This document shows positions 37,337 through 45,988 of a DNA stretch of 64,000 bases, in pieces. Numbering within the stretch: the first letter of the stretch is position 1; the number at the start of each line of letters is the position of its first letter. The stretch comes from Corynebacterium sp. MSK041. Lineage in GTDB: Bacteria; Actinomycetota; Actinomycetes; Mycobacteriales; Mycobacteriaceae. Made by a program: the position numbers and the translations under genes. The stretch covers positions 310,001 to 374,000 of the forward strand of contig NZ_JASPJK010000001.1 of assembly GCF_030232265.1 (NCBI RefSeq). Reading direction: 5' to 3'. The notes below the pieces were generated by a model. The model did not search any database. It was not told the DNA's origin and saw only the letters and a list, made by a program, of their open reading frames with translations.

Positions 37337-37747
37337 TTAGAGCTGCGGCAGCAGGCCCTCGTGCAGAGCCCAGTTGCCCAGGCCGATCAGTGCGCCGAGG
37401 CCAGCGAGCAGTGCGAACCAGTCGATAGCGTCGCGCCACATCAGTGCCCACTGCGGGGTTTCGCCGTCCTTCTTTTCCTTGCCGAACAGGAAGGTGAGGA
37501 ATGCCGGCTTATCTGCGTCGGTAGCGTGACCGAATCCAGAGAAGCCCTTGCCACTGGACATACCATCAAAGCCCTGCTTCAGGACGTCCTTGATCTCAGT
37601 GTTGTTCGGGTTCTTGGTGCTGGAGCCGGAGACGAATGCGGACGGAGCGGTCTCCTTGGCCTCCTCAGCGCCAGCGACGGTGACGCCACCGAAAGCGACG
37701 GCGGTTGCGGTTGCTGCAGCGAGAGCTGCGTTGCGGAACTTACGCAT
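37337..37747 (-). CDS. Small secreted/membrane-tethered protein, paralogue A
   Basis: The 136-residue protein has a signal peptide (MRKFRNAALAAATATAVAFG..., cleavage near AGA-EE), a polar Gly/Ser/Lys-rich middle, and one C-terminal membrane helix (~110-128) with a short tail. It is paralogous to the next gene upstream in signal peptide and layout. No domain is recognised. C. glutamicum also has small secreted proteins at this map-mtr position. ATG 37747 is followed directly by the signal peptide; AAGGAAAC is upstream. Confidence 0.8.
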   Translation of the reverse strand: MRKFRNAALAAATATAVAFGGVTVAGAEEAKETAPSAFVSGSSTKNPNNTEIKDVLKQGFDGMSSGKGFSGFGHATDADKPAFLTFLFGKEKKDGETPQWALMWRDAIDWFALLAGLGALIGLGNWALHEGLLPQL

Positions 37748-37799
37748 GTTGTTTCCTTACTTTCTAGAAGTTGAAATGAGTATGGGAGTTCGAACGCAG

Positions 37800-38156
37800 T
37801 TACTTAGCGTGCGGGCCGTACTTGATGAAGTTGTCGATCGGAGCGATGATCATGCCGAGCACAGCTGCCGCACCGAGGATAACGGTCAGGGAGTAGAGGA
37901 GCTTCGCGCCAACCGGCTGCTCGGAGAGGCTGCTCTGGGTGCCGAAGATCTCGCGACCCTTCAGGGTGTCAGACTCGGTCTCAGCGCCCTCGATCTTGAA
38001 GATTTCCTTGCCGATCTTGTTTGCCAGGCTTCCGCCCTGCTGGGAGCTCTGCTGGGTCTGAGCGTTGGCATCCTCGGCGATTGCGACGGAGGTGCTGCCG
38101 AAGGTCAGCGCGACTGCGGTTGCGCCTGCGAGGGCGATGTTGCGAAGGTTACGCAT
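37800..38156 (-). CDS. Small secreted/membrane-tethered protein, paralogue B
   Basis: The 118-residue protein starts MRNLRNIALAGATAVALTFG, nearly the same signal peptide as paralogue A. It has a Gln/Ser-rich stretch, a REIFGTQ segment and a C-terminal membrane helix (~84-105) ending FIKYGPHAK. ATG 38156 follows AAAAGGAATC; the longer frame from 38207 would add a basic stretch before the signal peptide. It lies 52 bp upstream of paralogue A in the same direction. TAGCCT near 38235 on the minus strand is a possible -10. Function is unknown. Confidence 0.8.
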   Translation of the reverse strand: MRNLRNIALAGATAVALTFGSTSVAIAEDANAQTQQSSQQGGSLANKIGKEIFKIEGAETESDTLKGREIFGTQSSLSEQPVGAKLLYSLTVILGAAAVLGMIIAPIDNFIKYGPHAK

Positions 38157-38338
38157 ATTTACGATTCCTTTTCTAGTCCAATATGGAGAACGGGTGCGCG
38201 GTGGCACTCGGTTCGCTTCCAGGGAACGTTGAACAGGCTAGCGCATTCATGCTGGTAGACGCAAAAGTTGGCGGGTTTTAACTGTGAAAAACTTAGGAGC
38301 ATGCTCAGGTTGATTACTGAACGGTGAAAGTTTTTGGC

Positions 38339-39745
38339 TTAGACCTCGGGAAAAGTGAAATCGAGGCCTAAGATGGCGTTCTCAGTTACCTCACCTAATG
38401 CGGGGTGAATCCAATATTGGTGGCGGGCAACGTCGCGCAGATCAAGGTCGAAAGCCATCACCGTGATCATTTGCTGGATGAGGGTCGATGCCTGCGGCCC
38501 CATGTAGTGTGCGCCGAGGAGGCGGGCGGTGCTCCGGTCGGCGACAAGTTTCACAATTGAGGTGGTGTCCTCCATCGCCCAGCCGTAGGCGACGTCGCCG
38601 TAGTTCTGGATCTTGCAGGTGACGTCGTAGCCTGCCTCGATAGCCTGTTGTTCCGTGAGACCAACGGTAGCGATCTGCGGGGAGGTGAACACCGCGGATG
38701 GCACGTGGTCATGGGGCATGGGCACCATGCCGGATTCATCGCCGGCAGCAACGCGCAGGATGTTGTGGCGTACCGCGCGTAGTTCCGCGTTGGCCACGTG
38801 CTTGAGCATGAAGGGCGAGGAGACATCGCCCAGCGCCCACACGCCATCAGCGGTGGTGCGACCGAACTCATCAACTTTCACGCGGCCATCCTCATGCAGT
38901 TCCACACCGCCAGCAGCCGCGCCGAGGCGGTCGCCGTTGGGCACACGGCCAGTGGCGACGAGGAGGGCGGAGGAGGTGACGGCGGTGCCGTCGTCAAGCA
39001 TGAGCGTGACGCCGTGGTCATCGTGGGACGCGGAGGCAACGGTGCGGCCAAGGTGCGTTTCGTAGCGGTCCGTAGCCAGCGTATTAAAGCGTGCAGCCAG
39101 GTCACGGTCTAGATGGCGCATCAAAGGCGAACGGTTCACAATGCGCACGTGGGTGCCCAGGGATTGGAAGATGTGCGCGAATTCCATCGCGATATACCCG
39201 CCACCGAGGATGGTCAGGGACTCGGGCTGCGCGGGCAGGCGCATGACGGATTCGTTGGTCAGGTACGGCACGCCGGATTCAGCGATGACATCCGGGATGA
39301 AAGAACGGGACCCAGCTGCCAGGACGATCGTGTCGGCGGTGATCTCCGCAGGCTCACCATCGCGGGAGGTGCGAATGGTCTTCGGGCCGATGAACTCAGC
39401 ATGCCCGTCGTAGATGTCGATGTTCGGGCACTCATCGCCGCGCCGGTACTCCTCACCACCGCGCGAGATCGCGTCGATGCGGTTGGTGAACACGCGGTCC
39501 ACGATCGCCGGCCAGTCCGCCCCCTCGAAGGAGGTACGGATGTTGAGGCGCGCCGATTCCGCCGCTGATTCCGCGGTATCCGCCGCGACAACGAACATCT
39601 TCGTGGGGATGCAGCCGTGGTTGAGGCAGGTGCCGCCGAAGCGCGGGGCTTCGTCGATAAGCGCGATGCTCTTGCCGTCGAACTCGGGTGTGGGAAAAGA
39701 ATTGCCGGAGCCGGAGCCCAGCACAATGTAGTCATAATGCGTCAT
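38339..39745 (-). CDS. mtr: Mycothione reductase
   Basis: Mtr reduces mycothiol disulfide with NADPH, maintaining the thiol pool of actinobacteria. The 468-residue flavoprotein has the FAD motif YIVLGSGSGN, the redox-active disulfide GGTCLNHGCIPTKM, the NADPH Rossmann ILGGGYIAMEFAHIF and the C-terminal active-site base in HQYWIHPALGEVTENAI. ATG 39745 shares its A with the stop of the upstream hydrolase (TAATG), so the two are translated together. Motif copy CGTCGATAAGC at 39652 encodes ALIDEA in this gene. Confidence 0.95.
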   Translation of the reverse strand: MTHYDYIVLGSGSGNSFPTPEFDGKSIALIDEAPRFGGTCLNHGCIPTKMFVVAADTAESAAESARLNIRTSFEGADWPAIVDRVFTNRIDAISRGGEEYRRGDECPNIDIYDGHAEFIGPKTIRTSRDGEPAEITADTIVLAAGSRSFIPDVIAESGVPYLTNESVMRLPAQPESLTILGGGYIAMEFAHIFQSLGTHVRIVNRSPLMRHLDRDLAARFNTLATDRYETHLGRTVASASHDDHGVTLMLDDGTAVTSSALLVATGRVPNGDRLGAAAGGVELHEDGRVKVDEFGRTTADGVWALGDVSSPFMLKHVANAELRAVRHNILRVAAGDESGMVPMPHDHVPSAVFTSPQIATVGLTEQQAIEAGYDVTCKIQNYGDVAYGWAMEDTTSIVKLVADRSTARLLGAHYMGPQASTLIQQMITVMAFDLDLRDVARHQYWIHPALGEVTENAILGLDFTFPEV

Positions 39746-40752
39746 TATTGAGCCTTTCGCTTTTCGACGAGCCCCTCCAGCCACCCATCCAACTCCCGGA
39801 ACGCATTCTGGCGGGCGAGTGGGGCGGAGAGGAAAACATCATGAAGAGCGCCGTCAATGACGGCAGTGGTGGAACCAGGTGCGCTGGAGACATGCGGTGC
39901 CCAGTGCTGAATCTGCTTCACATCGAGCACTGTGTCCGCCGTATCGGCCGCCGCTGAATACGGTTTGCTCAGGTACGAATGCGAGGAACACAGCGTGAGA
40001 GTGGGCACGCCGGAGTCCACTGCGCCTTCGTGGATGTCCTTCTGGGCGACCATGACCGCGCGGAACCAGCCGAGAAACTTCTTGTGGCCGCCCATGGCTT
40101 TCTTTTCCGTGTCATAGTCCCAGCGACCATGCGCACCCTTATAAATAGATTCTCCGTAGGTTCCCTCACCGATCGAGGGGAGCGGGAACAAAGGGAAGCG
40201 CTTGCCCGCGGCATTCACAAGGGGAGTTGCTACCGCTACCACCCAGGAAGGGAACTGCATATCCAGCCACGGGCTGTTGAGCACCTGTCCGGCAACGAGC
40301 GCGTGCGTTGTCGGGTCATGCCGGCGCAGATGATCCAGCCACAGCGGGGTGATGAGGCCACCGGTGGAATGCGCCAGGGGAATGACGCTGCCGTGTTTCT
40401 CGGCGATGCGCTTGGTTGCCTCCGTCAGCTCGTCGAAGTAGTAGCGCATGTCCGTGGTGTAGTGCCAGCGCTGACCGCTGCGGTGGGCACGGCCGCATTT
40501 GCGCAGATCCAGCGCGTAGAAGGGGTAGCCGAGCTCCTTGTAGTGCTGTGCCACATGGTCCTGGAAGAAGTAGTCCGACATGCCATGCACCCACAGCAGA
40601 GCCGGCTTGCCCGTCACCTCATCCGGGAGCGCCTGCACCAGAACCGCAGACACGTCCCCCGCGTCATCCGGATCAGGTCCAAGGGGCAACGTGGCGCTCC
40701 GGTAATTACTGCCGAGTTCGTCCGTGGTCCAACTCAAGGAATCGAGATTCAT
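39745..40752 (-). CDS. Alpha/beta hydrolase, lysophospholipase/monoacylglycerol lipase-like
   Basis: The 335-residue protein has the alpha/beta hydrolase pattern: HG in LLWVHGMSDYFF (oxyanion side), the nucleophile in AHSTGGLI, and a C-terminal His in DGALHDVFLS. The equivalent corynebacterial gene beside mtr is annotated as lysophospholipase (pldB-like); the real substrate is unknown. The start at 40752 is chosen because TATGAT lies 7 nt upstream (leaderless), giving MNLDSLS; the listed longer start adds MMCD. It is the first gene of a two-gene unit with mtr. Confidence 0.85.
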   Translation of the reverse strand: MNLDSLSWTTDELGSNYRSATLPLGPDPDDAGDVSAVLVQALPDEVTGKPALLWVHGMSDYFFQDHVAQHYKELGYPFYALDLRKCGRAHRSGQRWHYTTDMRYYFDELTEATKRIAEKHGSVIPLAHSTGGLITPLWLDHLRRHDPTTHALVAGQVLNSPWLDMQFPSWVVAVATPLVNAAGKRFPLFPLPSIGEGTYGESIYKGAHGRWDYDTEKKAMGGHKKFLGWFRAVMVAQKDIHEGAVDSGVPTLTLCSSHSYLSKPYSAAADTADTVLDVKQIQHWAPHVSSAPGSTTAVIDGALHDVFLSAPLARQNAFRELDGWLEGLVEKRKAQ

Positions 40753-40891
40753 GTCACACATCATAGGGGGCTGGATTTTAGTTTGATGCGGACATTTGAT
40801 TTGGGTCCGATACCGCGTTTCGGGTGGAATGATGGGGAGGGGTAGTATTCACGTAAAGCAAACACGGCGACAAGATCGAAGAGGTCAAAAG

Positions 40892-42403
40892 GTGTCAACG
40901 AAGCAGTCCCAAACAGCGAACAACCACTCGACAGGGGACGAGGTTGATGTCCTCCTAGTTGGTGCGGGTGTCATGAGCGCGACACTGGGGGCAATGCTCC
41001 GCCAGCTCGAGCCATCCTGGTCTCAGCTCATTTACGAGCGCCTTGATGGCGCAGCGCAGGAGTCTTCCTTCCCCTGGAACAACGCGGGTACCGGCCACTC
41101 CGCACTGTGCGAGCTCAACTACACGCCGGAGAAGAACGGCCGCATTGATGTGACCAAGGCTGTGGCAATCAATGAGAAGTTCCAGGTCTCCCGCCAGTTC
41201 TGGACCCATCAGCTCAATGAGGGCGTGCTGTCTGACCCGACCGAGTTCATCAACCCTGTCCCGCACGTGTCCTTCGCGCAGGGCCACGATCAGATTGAGT
41301 ACCTGAAGCACCGCTACGAGGCGCTGTCCGAGAACTACATGTTCCCGGACATGCAGTTCACCGATGACCGGGAGAAGTTCGCTGAGAAGCTGCCTCTCAT
41401 GGCTGAGCAGCGCGATTTTGACGCTGAGCCTGTGGCCATCTCCTGGGTTGACGCTGGTACGGACGTCAACTTCGGTGCACTGACCAAGCAATTCATCGAT
41501 CACTCCCAGACCCAGGGCACCGAGGTCCGCTACGGCCATGAGGTTGTGGACATCAAACGTGAAGGCAGCTTCTGGAAGGTCACCGCCAAGAACCTGCACA
41601 CCGGTGCCAAGGAAACCACCAAGGCTCGCTTCGTCTTCGTCGGTGCTGGCGGCTACGCCCTCGACCTGCTGCGCAAGGCCAAGGTGCCTGAGGTTCGCGG
41701 CTACGCAGGTTTCCCCATCTCGGGTGCATGGCTGCGCACCACCAACCCGGAACTCGTGGCTAAGCACCAGGCCAAGGTGTACGGCAAGGCAAAGGTGGGT
41801 GCCCCGCCGATGTCCGTCCCGCACCTGGACCTGCGCGTTATCGACGGCAAGCAGTCTCTTCTCTTCGGCCCGTTCGGTGGTTGGACGCCGAAGTTCCTGA
41901 AGGAAGGCTCCTACCTCGACCTGTTCAAGTCCATCCGCGTGGACAACATCCCGTCCTACCTGGGTGTTGCTGCATGGAACTTCGGCCTAGTCAAGTACCT
42001 GGTGGAGGAAGTGTTCAAGTCCTTCGACGGCCGCGTGCACGACTTGCACGAGTACATGCCGTCCGCTGACGGCAAGGATTGGGAGGCTGTCATTGCTGGC
42101 CAGCGCGTCCAGATCATTAAGCCAGCAACCCCGCCACACTTCGGCTCCCTGGAGTTCGGTACCGCCCTGGTCAACAACCAGGATGGCACCATCGCTGGCA
42201 TCCTCGGTGCTTCCCCGGGTGCGTCGATCGCTCCGGCTGCGATGCTCGAGCTGCTTGAGCGTTGCTTCGGTGAGCGCATGATCGAGTGGAGCCCGAAGCT
42301 CTACGAGATGATTCCTACCTACGGCAAGACCCTCATGCGTGAGCGTGACCTGTACGAGAAGCAGTGGGCAGAGACCCAAGAGGCACTGAAGCTCAACCGC
42401 TAA
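40892..42403 (+). CDS. mqo: Malate:quinone oxidoreductase
   Basis: Mqo oxidises malate to oxaloacetate at the membrane, passing electrons to menaquinone; it is the main malate oxidation route in C. glutamicum. The 503-residue protein has the FAD-binding DVLLVGAGVMSATLGAML, NNAGTGHSALCELNYTP, and the C-terminal ILGASPGASIAPAAMLELL. GTG 40892 lies after GAGGTCAAAAG. In-frame upstream starts would add a basic stretch before the dinucleotide fold. It is divergent from the hydrolase gene. Confidence 0.96.
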   Translation: MSTKQSQTANNHSTGDEVDVLLVGAGVMSATLGAMLRQLEPSWSQLIYERLDGAAQESSFPWNNAGTGHSALCELNYTPEKNGRIDVTKAVAINEKFQVSRQFWTHQLNEGVLSDPTEFINPVPHVSFAQGHDQIEYLKHRYEALSENYMFPDMQFTDDREKFAEKLPLMAEQRDFDAEPVAISWVDAGTDVNFGALTKQFIDHSQTQGTEVRYGHEVVDIKREGSFWKVTAKNLHTGAKETTKARFVFVGAGGYALDLLRKAKVPEVRGYAGFPISGAWLRTTNPELVAKHQAKVYGKAKVGAPPMSVPHLDLRVIDGKQSLLFGPFGGWTPKFLKEGSYLDLFKSIRVDNIPSYLGVAAWNFGLVKYLVEEVFKSFDGRVHDLHEYMPSADGKDWEAVIAGQRVQIIKPATPPHFGSLEFGTALVNNQDGTIAGILGASPGASIAPAAMLELLERCFGERMIEWSPKLYEMIPTYGKTLMRERDLYEKQWAETQEALKLNR

Positions 42404-42407
42404 GTGC

Positions 42408-43610
42408 TTAAGTACCGCAGAAGGTGATGAACGGTTCGCCGTCATCCCCCTCGGGCTCGGCCATCCAGGCCGGGCCCGCTTCTGCGTTATAGGGGTCCGT
42501 TACGGCGGTGAGCAGCTCAATGAACGGCTGCAAGTCGCCATCGCGTTCAGCACTGCTGATGGCACGATCAAGCATTCGGTTACGCGGGATGAACAGCGGA
42601 CCGCCGTGGTGTTCGTGGTTGTACGTGGTGATGTCATCCGCTTGGGCCAGCGCCTGCGGGGCAGGCACGTGTTTCTCCCACGCGCGGTGCCAGGTGGGTT
42701 CCATGTCTGCGAGGACTTCCTGCATTGCGTCGGTGTTGCTCACTGGTAATAAAGCCTCCGCCAGGCGCGTGAGGTTCCATGCCATGATGTCCGGCTGATT
42801 CCCAAATGCGTAGCGGCCCTGCGCATCGATGGAGGAAAACACAGCCGCCGGCCGAAACTTCTCAGTGAAGGCGCACGGGCCATAGTCAATCGTCTCGCCG
42901 GACAAGGCAACGTTGTCGGTGTTCAACACCCCATGGACAAAGCCGATGCGCATCCACTGCGCAACCAGGTCGAGCTGGCGTGCCATGACGGTGGCAAGGA
43001 GATCTTCCGGCGCGTCGAATCCGGCGGCGTCGATAAGCTTTTCTGCGAGCTCCGGGGACCGTGAGGCTGCATACTGAACCGATCCGATACGCAGGTGGCT
43101 ACGCGCCACTCGTACCACGATCCCGCCCGGCACATAACCCTGCTGCCGTAGTACCGTCTCCCCGGTGGTCAACACCGCTAAAGAGCGGGTCGTGGGAACA
43201 CCCACCGCGTGCATGAACTCGCTCACCAGATACTCCCGCAGCATTGGTCCGAGTGCCCCGCGACCATCCGAACCCGGGCGGGAGAAAGGTGTCGGGCCGG
43301 AGCCTTTGAGCTGAATTTCTATGCGGCCGTCCGCGGTGGGGAGGTCGCCGAGGAGGAGGGCGCGGCCATCGCCAAGCAATGGCACAAACTGCCCGAACTG
43401 GTGCCCGGCGTACGCGGTGGCGTGCCCGCCGTCGGCCCCCGATATCCACCGGAGACCGTCGTCGCTGTGCAGCCACGTGGGGTCTAGCCCGAGGTCCCGC
43501 GCCAGCGCTTCATTGAGCACCACGATTTGAGGGGCCGGGAAGTCCGCGCCGCGTGCTTCGACCGCCATGGAGGGCAGTGCGTCGGCGAAAGAGTGTTTCA
43601 GGGCGAGCAT
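42408..43610 (-). CDS. selO: SelO/YdiU family protein adenylyltransferase (AMPylator)
   Basis: SelO proteins are kinase-fold enzymes that transfer AMP to Ser/Thr/Tyr of proteins and influence redox stress responses. The 400-residue protein has AYAGHQFGQF, LKGSGPTPFSRPGSDGRG, SLAVLTTGE, the catalytic-loop segment FVHGVLNTDN and DYGPCAF. It ends ITFCGT, with a Cys in the position where many eukaryotic homologues carry selenocysteine. ATG 43610 follows TACGCT by 6 nt (leaderless); the frame to 43658 would overlap the toxin-antitoxin operator. It converges on mqo with a 4-bp gap. Confidence 0.92.
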   Translation of the reverse strand: MLALKHSFADALPSMAVEARGADFPAPQIVVLNEALARDLGLDPTWLHSDDGLRWISGADGGHATAYAGHQFGQFVPLLGDGRALLLGDLPTADGRIEIQLKGSGPTPFSRPGSDGRGALGPMLREYLVSEFMHAVGVPTTRSLAVLTTGETVLRQQGYVPGGIVVRVARSHLRIGSVQYAASRSPELAEKLIDAAGFDAPEDLLATVMARQLDLVAQWMRIGFVHGVLNTDNVALSGETIDYGPCAFTEKFRPAAVFSSIDAQGRYAFGNQPDIMAWNLTRLAEALLPVSNTDAMQEVLADMEPTWHRAWEKHVPAPQALAQADDITTYNHEHHGGPLFIPRNRMLDRAISSAERDGDLQPFIELLTAVTDPYNAEAGPAWMAEPEGDDGEPFITFCGT

Positions 43611-43629
43611 ATGGCCAGCGTAGACAGGC

Positions 43630-43671
43630 TGACCGTGTGGTACGGTAAAGCGGTACAACTAAGGAGGGGTC
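43630..43671 (+). promoter_or_regulatory. Promoter/operator and RBS of the yefM-yoeB pair
   Basis: Two GTAC cores separated by nine bases (GGTAC-ggtaaagc-GGTAC, 43638-43656) precede a strong RBS AAGGAGG (~43661). YefM-type antitoxins autoregulate through paired GTAC-containing sites, so this is the likely operator. Confidence 0.5.
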
Positions 43672-43917
43672 ATGGCACTAAGCGCTAGTGAAGCACGGCG
43701 GACGCTGTTCCCACTCATTGAGCGTGTTAACAACGATCGCTCTGTCGTGGAAATAACGTCCCGTTCCGGCAACGCGGTCCTCATGTCGGCGGATGATTAC
43801 GCCGCCTGGGAGGAGACTGCTCATATCTTCCGTTCCCCCGCGAATGCACGTCGAGTTCTCGATGCTTACGAAGCTGCGCGTGCGGGTGAGTTTGTAGAGC
43901 ACGCGATCGAGAACTAA
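43672..43917 (+). CDS. yefM: Antitoxin of a YefM-YoeB type II toxin-antitoxin system
   Basis: The 81-residue Phd/YefM-fold protein starts with the DNA-binding half (SASEARRTLFPLIERVNN, VEITSRSGNAVLMSADDYAAWEET) and ends with a flexible tail that would wrap the toxin. It neutralises YoeB and represses its own operon. ATG 43672 follows AAGGAGG. Its stop overlaps the toxin start. Confidence 0.93.
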   Translation: MALSASEARRTLFPLIERVNNDRSVVEITSRSGNAVLMSADDYAAWEETAHIFRSPANARRVLDAYEAARAGEFVEHAIEN

Positions 43918-44171
43918 TGCGTCTGGTGTGGGTCGCCCACGCGTGGGAGGACTATCAGTATTGGCAGCGTGAGGACCGTAAGACGCTGAAGCGCATCAAC
44001 CAGTTGATCCGAGACACGATGCGTGACCCGTTCGAAGGGATCGGGAAACCGGAGCCCCTCAAATATGGTGCGGAAGGGGCCTGGTCGCGGCGGATCACGC
44101 AGGAACACCGGCTCATTTATTTGGTGGACGGTGATGATCTGATCATCCTGCAGGCCCGCTACCACTACTGA
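43917..44171 (+). CDS. yoeB: Toxin YoeB, ribosome-dependent mRNA interferase
   Basis: YoeB cleaves mRNA in the ribosomal A site. The 84-residue protein aligns over its length with E. coli YoeB and keeps the catalytic Glu46 (KPEPLK), Arg65 (RRITQEHR), His83 and Tyr84 (ARYHY), so it looks active. The start overlaps the antitoxin stop (TAATG), ensuring coupled production. The pair sits between selO and a methyltransferase gene. Confidence 0.94.
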   Translation: MRLVWVAHAWEDYQYWQREDRKTLKRINQLIRDTMRDPFEGIGKPEPLKYGAEGAWSRRITQEHRLIYLVDGDDLIILQARYHY

Positions 44172-44197
44172 TGTGCCCCACCCTAGACTTGGGTGCC

Positions 44198-45166
44198 ATG
44201 AACGGAACCGCCACGATGCGCACGCTCGATCGCCTCATCATCGACGAAGCGCCGATCCGCGCCACCGCCACCACTCTCATTTGCCACGACCCCACCTTGG
44301 ACCTCACCCGCGCGGCGCTGGCGGAAGGTGGCCCTGTGGTGTTCCTGGACTCGGATTACGCGCGCAGCCAGGAGGCCGCGTCGCTTGGTGTCGTGGTTGC
44401 CGGTGATGTGCGGCTGGACGAGTTCCTGGCCGGTGCGAGCAGATCCGCCGTGGCAATAGGGGAGATGCCCAAGTCCCTAGCGCGGCTGGACTACCTCGCG
44501 CGTTCTATCGCTGGTGCTGGCTACGAAGACGTCCGCGTGGTGCTCGGCGGGAATAACAAGCACCTCTCGCGCGGCATGAACGCGACGCTCGCGGAATCTT
44601 TCAGCGATGTCAGTGCCTCTCGCGGTCGCGGGAAATTCCGCTGCCTCGTTGCCACCGGCCCGCGCTCCGTGACCTACGAGCCGGTGCGTGGGGACGGCCT
44701 CGTTGCCTACGGCGGCGTCTTCTCCGGTGCGAAACCGGACCGCGGTGGGGAGCTGCTGCGCTCCTGCCTGCCCGCTGAGCCGGGCAGGCTGCTTGATCTC
44801 GGCTGCGGCAACGGTTCCGTTACTCGTGCCCTTGATTCGCAGGCGACAGACTCCGATGCTGACGCTGTCCTCTCCGCCCGCGCCATCGGCCTGGATGCCA
44901 CGTGGGATGATGCTGGCTCACGGTTCCCGGATGCATCCTTTGACACCGTCGCCCTGAACCCACCGTTCCACGACGGTACTGCCGTCGACGCCACCTTGGT
45001 GCAGAAGCTTCTCGACGCCGCCGTGCGCCTCCTCACCCCCAACGGCGAGCTCTACCTGGTGCATAACTCCCACTTGCGCTACCGCGGGGAAGTGGAGCGC
45101 CGCTTCACATCGGTGAAACAGGTGGCGCGTGACAAAACCTTCACCGTCTTGCGCGCAACGCAGTGA
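44198..45166 (+). CDS. Class I methyltransferase, RsmC/RlmG-like
   Basis: The 322-residue protein has an N-terminal degenerate methyltransferase-like half (~1-160) and a C-terminal SAM-binding domain with motif I LDLGCGNGSVTRA and the catalytic NPPFHDG, the signature of RsmC/RlmG-type guanine-N2 rRNA methyltransferases. 16S G1207 or 23S G1835 are the likely targets by family. ATG 44198 is leaderless: TAGACT at 44184-44189 with an 8-nt spacer. Confidence 0.88.
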   Translation: MNGTATMRTLDRLIIDEAPIRATATTLICHDPTLDLTRAALAEGGPVVFLDSDYARSQEAASLGVVVAGDVRLDEFLAGASRSAVAIGEMPKSLARLDYLARSIAGAGYEDVRVVLGGNNKHLSRGMNATLAESFSDVSASRGRGKFRCLVATGPRSVTYEPVRGDGLVAYGGVFSGAKPDRGGELLRSCLPAEPGRLLDLGCGNGSVTRALDSQATDSDADAVLSARAIGLDATWDDAGSRFPDASFDTVALNPPFHDGTAVDATLVQKLLDAAVRLLTPNGELYLVHNSHLRYRGEVERRFTSVKQVARDKTFTVLRATQ

Positions 45167-45173
45167 CCTCAGC

Positions 45174-45902
45174 CTAGAACGTCAAAAACGGCGCCACTGT
45201 CACAATCACGATCAGCACCACGAGCGTGAGGACGTACCGCTTCACCGGTGCGTGAGCCCAGTTCAGATCCACCTTGCTTTGGTTGAAGGGGGAGACCCAG
45301 GCGACCATCGGGTCGTTGGATTTGTTGTAGAAGCCCATGCCGCCACCGAAGCCGAAGTACTTCTGGCGGGTGCGCTCCTCATCGTCGGTGGGCATGGCTG
45401 CCAACTGGTCCTGCCAGCGGGAGATCTGAACAAACGTGTAGCCCAGTGCGGCGATGATGCTGACTATCAGCAGGATGATGGTGGCGATGAGGTAATCCCC
45501 ATAGGAGGGGAAGGTGAGAGTGAACTGCATGAGGCACATCGGCACGACGGTGGCCAACGCCAGCCATGCGAGTGAGCGCTGGGTGATGCTGAGTAGGGTG
45601 GCAGCCTTATCGGCGGCGGTGTTGGAGAAGGGGATAGCGGGTTCCTCGGCAGTAACAGGGAATCGCATCTGAGCCATGGCTGGCCGTGGCGCTGCGAAAG
45701 CCACGAGCACGAGGAGCAGCACGGAGTACCACACGCCGAAGGTAGCGGAGGGGATGGACTTCGGCTGGGTCCGGTCGACCTCACCACCTGGGCCCACGTG
45801 CACAGGAATATTGTCCGGCGCGGCATCAATATTCAGCACGATCAACGCGAAGCTGAACAGCGCAAAAGCTACTGCGACACCATAAATAGTTCGGGAGGAC
45901 AT
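45174..45902 (-). CDS. DUF1648 domain membrane protein
   Basis: The 242-residue protein has about five membrane helices. The first loop shows the DUF1648 pattern IPVHVGPGGEVDR, and the C-terminal third contains WVSPFNQSKVDLNWAHAPVK, conserved in actinobacterial relatives. No function is known for this group. Minus-strand ATG 45902. It converges on the methyltransferase gene with a 7-bp gap. Confidence 0.75.
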   Translation of the reverse strand: MSSRTIYGVAVAFALFSFALIVLNIDAAPDNIPVHVGPGGEVDRTQPKSIPSATFGVWYSVLLLVLVAFAAPRPAMAQMRFPVTAEEPAIPFSNTAADKAATLLSITQRSLAWLALATVVPMCLMQFTLTFPSYGDYLIATIILLIVSIIAALGYTFVQISRWQDQLAAMPTDDEERTRQKYFGFGGGMGFYNKSNDPMVAWVSPFNQSKVDLNWAHAPVKRYVLTLVVLIVIVTVAPFLTF

Positions 45903-45988
45903 AGAACAACTTTAGCCACGGAGGGAACCAAATCGGGGTCTAGGGCAGTCCAAGTAAATGAGAACAACAATTCACTAAAGGGGGACAT

